Below are positions 58,928 through 64,000 of a DNA stretch of 64,000 nt, piece by piece; the first letter of the stretch is position 1, and every line of letters starts with the position of its first letter. Both the position numbers and the translations under genes were made by a program. This DNA is from a virus: positions 32,551 to 96,550 of the IMG/VR virus record IMGVR_UViG_3300023174_004998; one strand, given 5' to 3'. The notes under the pieces were generated by a model. That model saw only the letters and a list, made by a program, of their open reading frames with translations, was not told the DNA's origin and made no database searches.

Positions 58928-59131
58928 TTAAGCTGTGCCTCCGTTGAGTATGCCATCAACCAAGGGATCATACACAAAATCCGCAAATTGGTTGTCTGCT
59001 ACAAATTGTGCCGAGCCTGATTCTATGGCAGTGGCTGAACTCCAGTAACTTCCCATCCATGTGTAGATCACGGCGTTGCTGGGCACATATACTTGCCCCA
59101 GTGTGGGATTTGCTGGCATTTGAATGTTCAT
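58928..59131 (-). CDS. Small fibre-associated protein, 67 aa
   Basis: ATG 59131 with AGGAAA upstream; MNIQMPANPTLGQVYVPSNA, then a TWMGSYWSSATAIESG segment. A longer in-frame reading on the same strand reaching into the LamG gene has no coding support. It ends one base before the next gene's start and may be a fibre or hinge subunit. Confidence 0.7.
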   Translation of the reverse strand: MNIQMPANPTLGQVYVPSNAVIYTWMGSYWSSATAIESGSAQFVADNQFADFVYDPLVDGILNGGTA

Positions 59132-59150
59132 ATCTATTTCCTGTATCTTG

Positions 59151-59158
59151 TATTTACC
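59151..59158 (-). promoter_or_regulatory. Late-promoter-like octamer
   Basis: Minus strand GGTAAATA, 19 nt before ATG 59131. Confidence 0.6.
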
Positions 59159-59184
59159 GTTTTTTAGTATTGTGTTCCGTGGGT

Positions 59185-59916
59185 TTATAACCCAAATCTT
59201 GCGCGATAGAAGTTGAAGTTTTGAGCAATTTCTGCGCCGCTTAGTGCTGAGTTGTAGACATTGACAATGGCCAACCCGCCGCCCCACAACCCACCTGGAT
59301 CCCAACGAGTCATCAAACCATAGCCAATTGCAGGATTGGCGGCACCGCCTGGTGGTTCTGTAGCAGTTCGTACCAGGGTGTTGTTTACATACAGGTTGAG
59401 AGTGGTGCCATCGAATGTGCCCACAATTTGATACCATGCTCCGGGTGAGAGTGAATACGACGGAGTACCGTGGAAGCCACCACCGTACCACCAGGCATTT
59501 AACTCACTGTCAGCCCCGCTGCCATTGCCCCAACCCAGTCCAAGATTGATAGTGCCGCCCGCATATTGATATTCTGTGAATATGTTGGGTCCAGAAGAAG
59601 TGTTGGTTCCATCATAGTAGTGCCACACTTCAATACTCCAGTTAGCTAGTGTGCCCAAGGTTGAGTAACTTCGTGCATATTGACCACTGCTGGGCGTAAA
59701 CTGTATGTATCCACCATTGGCACTGTTATAGGTAGGACCATTTATCAGTGTAAACGGCATTGATCCCACTGTGTCAGTCCAGACAGTGCCTGTGCCGGGA
59801 TAACTGGCAGGATTGCCAGCGTCAAGACTCAAGACTTGATTAGTCAACGGCCCCACTGATGGTGCTAATGTAATACCTGCACCTAGTGTGATTCCTGAAC
59901 CTACTGTTATGGTCAT
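59185..59916 (-). CDS. LamG/concanavalin A-like lectin fibre protein, 243 aa
   Basis: A Concanavalin A-like jelly roll (LamG): LSLDAGNPASYPGTG and VWTDTVG at the start, then NWSIEVWHYYDGTN and WYQIVGTFDGTTLNLYVNNT, and IAQNFNFYRARFGL at the end. It likely binds a host glycan. It is coupled to the 1,099-aa fibre gene, four nt upstream. Confidence 0.85.
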   Translation of the reverse strand: MTITVGSGITLGAGITLAPSVGPLTNQVLSLDAGNPASYPGTGTVWTDTVGSMPFTLINGPTYNSANGGYIQFTPSSGQYARSYSTLGTLANWSIEVWHYYDGTNTSSGPNIFTEYQYAGGTINLGLGWGNGSGADSELNAWWYGGGFHGTPSYSLSPGAWYQIVGTFDGTTLNLYVNNTLVRTATEPPGGAANPAIGYGLMTRWDPGGLWGGGLAIVNVYNSALSGAEIAQNFNFYRARFGL

Positions 59917-59920
59917 GGCA

Positions 59921-62900
59921 TTAACCTATGTACCAATTCGTTCCATCTGACCACACAGGCACAGCATTGCCGGCACCACCTGATACCTGTGCTCCAAAGT
60001 TACCTGCGGCTGCCAAGTTGGCATCATTGACAAATGCCCGACCTCCGGCCAGAGCAGTTAAGTTGGCAAGTGCAACCGGAGCAGTTATAACTCCATGGGC
60101 TGTTACATTTCCTGGCATTGTCAAGTTGCCAGTATTAGTAAAGTTCCAGTTGTATGTTCCGGCTGTGCGTAGAGTTAGATTAGCACCTTGAGTAAACATA
60201 CCAGTACCACTAGCATTACGCAAGTCAACATCTGGCGTATAAACATCATTGACTTTGAAGTTTTGTGGACTAGCTACAGTGCCAGACAATAATGTATTGT
60301 CACTTAATAAAGTAAATCTTGCTGTGTTATTAGCTAGAGCACCTTGAATAAGATTGGCACTAACTACATTGGCACCAGTGATGTTGCCGCCAGTCATGGT
60401 GATATCACCGCCCGATCCTGTGGTAACAACATTGCCAGCCGTGATGTTGCCGGTGGCAGTGACAGCAATGGCTGATACACTACTGAATCCTGACAGGTAA
60501 GGTGCTGGACTTGCTCCTGATCCAACAATTCCTGTGGTCATGATGATGTTGCCAGGAACGGTTAAATTACCAGTGTCGTCAAAGTTCCAAACTTGTGGAG
60601 TTGCGCCATCGTCTGTTCGAATAGAAACTTCACCATCATTACCAACAAAAACATTGGCACCTGTATCGCGTCCGATGACAATTGAATTATCATTGCTGGC
60701 AATGTGAATATCTGGGCCACCGGTTAGATAAATGTCTAAGTATGAACTGGCCGAAGCAGAGTCTGGAGCAATCAGTATATTGCCACTACCAAGTATGTTG
60801 CCAGGAACAGTTAAATTACCGGTGGTATCAAAATCCCATGTACCGCCGGTGGATTGAACATGTACACCAGCTGGGTCAGCCACTACAAAGGATTCGTCGG
60901 CATAATTCATTCTTACATAACCAGCACCACCGTTATTGTTATATAAATCAATACCATTGGTGTAACCACTTCTGCCAATCTGACCAGATGATGCTGGCAA
61001 TGTCAAGATACCTGTGCCATCAAACGTCCATTGGTTGCTGTTGTTGTTGGTATACAGTCGTATGGTCCCTGGTGTACCATTGCCTACCTTATTACCACCA
61101 CGTAGTTGAATGTCGCCCCCATCATAGTTTTGACCAGGGGTATTGGGATTGTCATAGGCATCACCACCACGGATCTGAACATCAAATCCATCTCCGGGTT
61201 GATTACTACTGCGATCACCACCCTGTATCTGTACATCACCCAGGGGTGCTATGATTATATCTTCACCGTCTTGTGCTGTGGTCAGTTTGAGTCCATAGTA
61301 AACGCTACTGATCACGGCATCACTATTGTCATCATCGTAGCCCACATCAATGGCATTGTCAAAAGGATCAATGTTGACATAGGTAGTACCACCGTCTGCG
61401 CCAATGGTCACACCAGGACCAACAAAAGCAATGATGCTGGCAGCCACAGGTGTCACAGGTGCCACAGCTATAGCATTGTAAGTGGTATCAGCATAGTTAG
61501 AATACCAAGGCAATGGTTGGAACTGATCCACCCATTTTTCACCGTTGCTCAAGCCCCACACTCCGCCGGGGAAGTTTAGGCTAGCACCTTCGTTGCCAGG
61601 ACCACCCATGACCAATAACAGTTGATCGGGCGTGGCCAAGTTGACTTGCAGTTCCCATTGTATGGCAGGATAGTTTTCTTCACCACTGGTGTCAATACTG
61701 CCTTCATAGCCTATGACAAATATGTCTGTGCCGTCGGCATACCCATAGTAATATTTTTGCAGGCTGAGGTCCATGGCACCCATGTAGATAGCCGGCACTG
61801 GCACTATGCCAGGGCCCACTGAGTGATAGTCATCGTAACTGTCTGGGCCAAATGTCAAGTAGCTGTTGCTGACTAGCCGTACATTGCCTGAGCTGTAGCT
61901 GTTGCCCAAGAACTCAAGAGGAAAGTCAACTGGAATTGAGTAGGAATCGTCATCATCGTCTAGGCCGTCGACCACTGTGAATCCAGGGTTGCTGTTGCCG
62001 TACAAACTGCCGTTGCCATAGGTTACCATGTTGGGAACTAAAGAAACTCCGCCACCACTGACTACATTGCCGCCAACTTCCAACTGATTGTCGCTGTTGA
62101 GTGTGAGGGGTACAGAATTGATGTAAATGGTGTTGTTGCTGACCCAAAGATCTTTCCACTGGAAAGTTTCGCTACCAAGACTATAAACACTATTACCAGC
62201 TGGTATGATGTTGCCCACGTTGGTGACAGTGATATCATCAAAGCTGACATTGCCCACATAAGTTGTAGTATCTGGAACCAGGCTAGGACTCATGTCAATG
62301 AAAGCATTGGCGTACTTGACATAAGCACGGCCGTCCACTGAGTTCCACCATATGCCACCTGTGCTCAAGGTAGGTGCTGTGTTGGAGATAGTGGCACCAA
62401 TGCCTGTGAGTTGGCTACCATTGCCTAAGAAATATCCAGCAGTAATGTTACCCGTGGTTGAGATAGAATTTGCGCCAAATCCATTGGCAAGGAAATTTGA
62501 TACATTGGCATTGCCATACATGCCTGTGAGTTGGCTACCATTGCCTATAAAATAGTTGGCCGCAACGTTGCCTGTAAAGTTGCCATTGATTGCGGCAATG
62601 TTTCCGTAGACTGTGGCACTGCTCACAGCCAGGCTGGTTCCGGTGACAGGGCCGCCTACTTGTAATCCTATGTTTGTGGTCCAGACATTGTTGCCAGATT
62701 CATAAAGCAACGTGGCTATGTCATCGTTGGCACCTACAGTGACGCCCGACCTGTTGGCCGCTGAATCTGTGGTGGCTGTGTTTGCCAACTGTATTGTTTT
62801 GGTGTCAGTGGTTATGTTACCAATTTGTATGGTATTGCCAACCACTGTGAGATTGCCACCAATGTAAGCATCACCTGGAACTGTTAATCCGCTGTTTATT

Positions 62901-63220
62901 GCAAGGTTGTTGGCATCAATGTTGCCAACATACAGCCCGCGCCAGCGATTTGTGGTTGAACCCAAAAACCAAGTGTTATTCGCACCAGGAATAGTGTTGT
63001 TGTTTAGGCGTATGTTGCCCGTACCGTTTGGGCTCAGTGCAAGATCTTGATTGACCTGCAGGGTGGAAATGGTATTTCCCTGTATTCGAACGTTGGAATC
63101 AACGGGTCCTTGCGCCCAGACGTTGGAAAAATTGTCATTTACTTTGTCGAACGCTGTGCGTAGATTGTCGCCTTCTCCATCGTTTGGAGCCGCGCCAATA
63201 TTGATAATCTGCTGGGTCAT
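59921..63220 (-). CDS. Large tail fibre with repeats, 1,099 aa
   Basis: N-terminus MTQQIINIGAAPNDGEGDNL and RTAFDKVNDNFSNVW is the T4-like fibre attachment motif. The body is Gly/Asn/Thr-rich with YFIGNGSQLTG / YFLGNGSQLTG repeats and beta-helix blocks. The C-terminal tip (GGAGNAVPVWSDGTNWYIG) is shared with the 757-aa fibre. ATG 63220 has AAGGA upstream and a late octamer. It is a receptor-binding or long tail fibre. Confidence 0.88.
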   Translation of the reverse strand: MTQQIINIGAAPNDGEGDNLRTAFDKVNDNFSNVWAQGPVDSNVRIQGNTISTLQVNQDLALSPNGTGNIRLNNNTIPGANNTWFLGSTTNRWRGLYVGNIDANNLAINSGLTVPGDAYIGGNLTVVGNTIQIGNITTDTKTIQLANTATTDSAANRSGVTVGANDDIATLLYESGNNVWTTNIGLQVGGPVTGTSLAVSSATVYGNIAAINGNFTGNVAANYFIGNGSQLTGMYGNANVSNFLANGFGANSISTTGNITAGYFLGNGSQLTGIGATISNTAPTLSTGGIWWNSVDGRAYVKYANAFIDMSPSLVPDTTTYVGNVSFDDITVTNVGNIIPAGNSVYSLGSETFQWKDLWVSNNTIYINSVPLTLNSDNQLEVGGNVVSGGGVSLVPNMVTYGNGSLYGNSNPGFTVVDGLDDDDDSYSIPVDFPLEFLGNSYSSGNVRLVSNSYLTFGPDSYDDYHSVGPGIVPVPAIYMGAMDLSLQKYYYGYADGTDIFVIGYEGSIDTSGEENYPAIQWELQVNLATPDQLLLVMGGPGNEGASLNFPGGVWGLSNGEKWVDQFQPLPWYSNYADTTYNAIAVAPVTPVAASIIAFVGPGVTIGADGGTTYVNIDPFDNAIDVGYDDDNSDAVISSVYYGLKLTTAQDGEDIIIAPLGDVQIQGGDRSSNQPGDGFDVQIRGGDAYDNPNTPGQNYDGGDIQLRGGNKVGNGTPGTIRLYTNNNSNQWTFDGTGILTLPASSGQIGRSGYTNGIDLYNNNGGAGYVRMNYADESFVVADPAGVHVQSTGGTWDFDTTGNLTVPGNILGSGNILIAPDSASASSYLDIYLTGGPDIHIASNDNSIVIGRDTGANVFVGNDGEVSIRTDDGATPQVWNFDDTGNLTVPGNIIMTTGIVGSGASPAPYLSGFSSVSAIAVTATGNITAGNVVTTGSGGDITMTGGNITGANVVSANLIQGALANNTARFTLLSDNTLLSGTVASPQNFKVNDVYTPDVDLRNASGTGMFTQGANLTLRTAGTYNWNFTNTGNLTMPGNVTAHGVITAPVALANLTALAGGRAFVNDANLAAAGNFGAQVSGGAGNAVPVWSDGTNWYIG
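59924..59980 (-). repeat. Fibre-tip repeat, copy 2
   Basis: 57 nt encoding the C-terminal tip of the 1,099-aa fibre; nearly identical to 56657-56713. Confidence 0.85.
62400..62427 (-). repeat. Intragenic 28-nt repeat, copy 1
   Basis: Identical to 62520-62547, exactly 120 nt (40 codons) away, encoding the GNGSQLTG repeat of the fibre. Confidence 0.8.
62520..62547 (-). repeat. Intragenic 28-nt repeat, copy 2
   Basis: Second copy of the fibre repeat at 62400-62427, in the same frame. Confidence 0.8.
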
Positions 63221-63238
63221 CTGCCTATTCCTTTTTAC

Positions 63239-63246
63239 TATTTACC
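63239..63246 (-). promoter_or_regulatory. Late-promoter-like octamer of the large fibre
   Basis: Minus strand GGTAAATA, 18 nt before ATG 63220, with AAGGA in between. Confidence 0.6.
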
Positions 63247-63270
63247 GGAAAAGGCAGTTTGGGAATATTG

Positions 63271-63594
63271 CTAGTAAGGTGAGAAGCTAGATCCGCACCC
63301 ACAAGTAGTGGTTGCATTGGGATTGTTGATCACAAAATTTGAACCCATGACATCGTCTTTGTAGTCTATTTCAGCGCCTTGCAAGTAGCCCCAACTCATT
63401 GAATCTACCAAGATTTTTACGTTGTCGTACTCAAAGTCAAAGTCGTCTTCGTTTTGTGTTTCGTCTAGTGTGAAACCATATTGCATGCCACTACATCCAC
63501 CGCCCTGCACAAATACACGCAGTTTAAGATTGGGATTGTTTTCTTCTGCTAGAATGTCTTTTAATTTTTCTACTGCTGAGGCTTGTACTTGCAT
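63271..63594 (-). CDS. A-type Fe-S carrier (HesB/IscA/ErpA-like)
   Basis: 107 residues with the three conserved Cys of the family: [12 protein letters not shown] and [10 protein letters not shown]. Residues 1-20 ([16 protein letters not shown]) form the first helix. It carries or transfers Fe-S clusters. Such genes occur in T4-like cyanophages. It lies two nt after the SOD-like gene, suggesting a redox or Fe-S maintenance pair. Confidence 0.9.
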   Translation of the reverse strand: MQVQASAVEKLKDILAEENNPNLKLRVFVQGGGCSGMQYGFTLDETQNEDDFDFEYDNVKILVDSMSWGYLQGAEIDYKDDVMGSNFVINNPNATTTCGCGSSFSPY

Positions 63595-63596
63595 GA

Positions 63597-64000
63597 TTAA
63601 GCTATCACTCCGATGCGTTCATTTATAATGTCCCAATTGATAATTTTCCAAATATTATTGAGATAGGCTTCTTTGTCCCATTGGTAATCCAGGGCCCAGG
63701 CATGTTCCCACCAATCAATAAGTAGGGCTATATCTGTACGAACAGCATGATTCTTTATGGTCTTGATATCACCACTGGTGCTCAAATACACCCAACCGGA
63801 TCCTTGGATCTTCATGGCTGTTTCTTTGACAGCATCTTTGAATGCATCAAAGTCCTTGAATTTCATTTCAATGAGTTGTAGGCTGGAACCCTTGGGTCGG
63901 TTTGGGCTTTTAGGAGCCCTAAGCTGAGGGAAGAACATATTGTGTAAAAAACTGCCAGCACGATTAAAATCCGCATTGCCTTCTCCTGCGTTGTAGAGTT
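63597..64000 (-). CDS. Fe/Mn superoxide dismutase-like protein (5' end outside window)
   Basis: The frame is open to the window edge (about 133 codons visible). The C-terminal Fe/Mn-SOD part shows [11 protein letters not shown] with the second His ligand, then [12 protein letters not shown] and [17 protein letters not shown] with Asp and His metal ligands (DxWEHAY of SODs). [15 protein letters not shown] ends the protein. It would dismute superoxide. Sequence divergence is higher than in host SODs, so activity is not certain. Confidence 0.85.
   Translation of the reverse strand, partial: LYNAGEGNADFNRAGSFLHNMFFPQLRAPKSPNRPKGSSLQLIEMKFKDFDAFKDAVKETAMKIQGSGWVYLSTSGDIKTIKNHAVRTDIALLIDWWEHAWALDYQWDKEAYLNNIWKIINWDIINERIGVIA

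Noticed and set aside
59132-59491. N-terminal extension of the 67-aa fibre-associated ORF
   Set aside because: The extra 120 residues are an out-of-frame reading of the LamG gene; ATG 59131 has a good ribosome binding site and late octamer.
60682-61254. Long plus-strand ORFs opposite the fibre genes (His/Cys/Tyr-rich, e.g. 60682-61254)
   Set aside because: They lie antisense to clearly coding, repetitive Gly/Asn-rich fibre frames; their odd His/Cys composition is what the reverse reading of such repeats gives.
1-64000. tRNA genes, rRNA, CRISPR arrays, integrase, insertion sequences
   Set aside because: None recognised on reading both strands; the intergenic spaces are too short for most of them. 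A tRNA scan would be needed to exclude a divergent tRNA.

Overview
The window is a 64-kb piece of a T4-like (Tevenvirinae/cyanophage-type) myovirus genome, most likely a phage of a Gram-negative bacterium. The T4 core genes gp43 (DNA polymerase), gp45 (sliding clamp) and gp44 (clamp loader) are present. So are the auxiliary genes usual in aquatic T4-like phages: phoH, mazG, def, a GroES-like co-chaperonin, an A-type Fe-S protein (hesB/erpA) and large glycine/asparagine-rich fibres. An Rz/Rz1 spanin pair, a lipoprotein and Sec signal peptides point to a host with an outer membrane. Strong TTGACN-17-TATAAT promoters suit a proteobacterium. No photosynthesis genes, tRNAs, integrase or CRISPR array were seen. 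Almost every gene is on the minus strand, packed with ATGA/TAATG overlaps; only phoH and a B12-type radical SAM gene are on the plus strand. No gene-free stretch exceeds about 300 bases.

Layout in plus coordinates, with transcription mostly right to left. (1) 1-1.8 kb: a window-truncated FG-GAP lipoprotein and a 53-aa protein. (2) 1.8-9.8 kb: folE (GTP cyclohydrolase I), sugar genes (DegT-like, a frameshifted GalE, a glycosyltransferase), a QueD/PTPS-like protein and a tRNA-guanine-transglycosylase-fold (DpdA-like) protein. Together these suggest 7-deazaguanine modification of phage DNA. (3) 9.8-15.1 kb: replication (gp45, a methyltransferase, gp43, a DsbA-like protein). (4) 15.3-32.7 kb: a polycistron of capsid-internal (ejection) proteins. 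Many begin with MR[A/S]xEF[I/V]xE, closely resembling the T4 capsid-targeting sequence MKTYQEFIAE that the gp21 prohead protease removes. Their bodies include kinase-like, GNAT, Dps and basic Cys/Lys modules, plus an 1,798-aa protein carrying nucleotidyltransferase, metallopeptidase and amidoligase-like parts joined by LxE sites. (5) 32.7-40 kb: glycosyltransferase, cytidylyltransferase-like protein, ClpA-type unfoldase, peptide deformylase, DnaJ. (6) 40-42.2 kb: lysis cassette (holin, Rz with nested Rz1, GH19 endolysin). (7) 42.2-48.5 kb: two radical SAM enzymes, phoH, a HAD-like phosphatase and an FkbM methyltransferase. (8) 48.5-52.4 kb: gp44, groES-like, a DnaE-like fragment and mazG. (9) 52.4-63.2 kb: adhesin/fibre genes. 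(10) 63.3-64 kb: HesB/ErpA-like and Fe/Mn-SOD-like genes.

Regulation visible in the sequence falls into two classes. Sigma70-like promoters precede folE, gp43, the dsbA-like gene, the HAD gene, the mazG cluster and the 33.6-kb glycosyltransferase. A T4 late-promoter-like octamer, [N][A/G/T]TAAATA, precedes fibre, lysis and capsid-internal genes. In several cases it lies exactly 5 nt before the ATG, implying leaderless late transcripts.

The strongest candidate for an undescribed system is the capsid-targeted, protease-processed arsenal at 16-33 kb. The 7-deazaguanine module is second.
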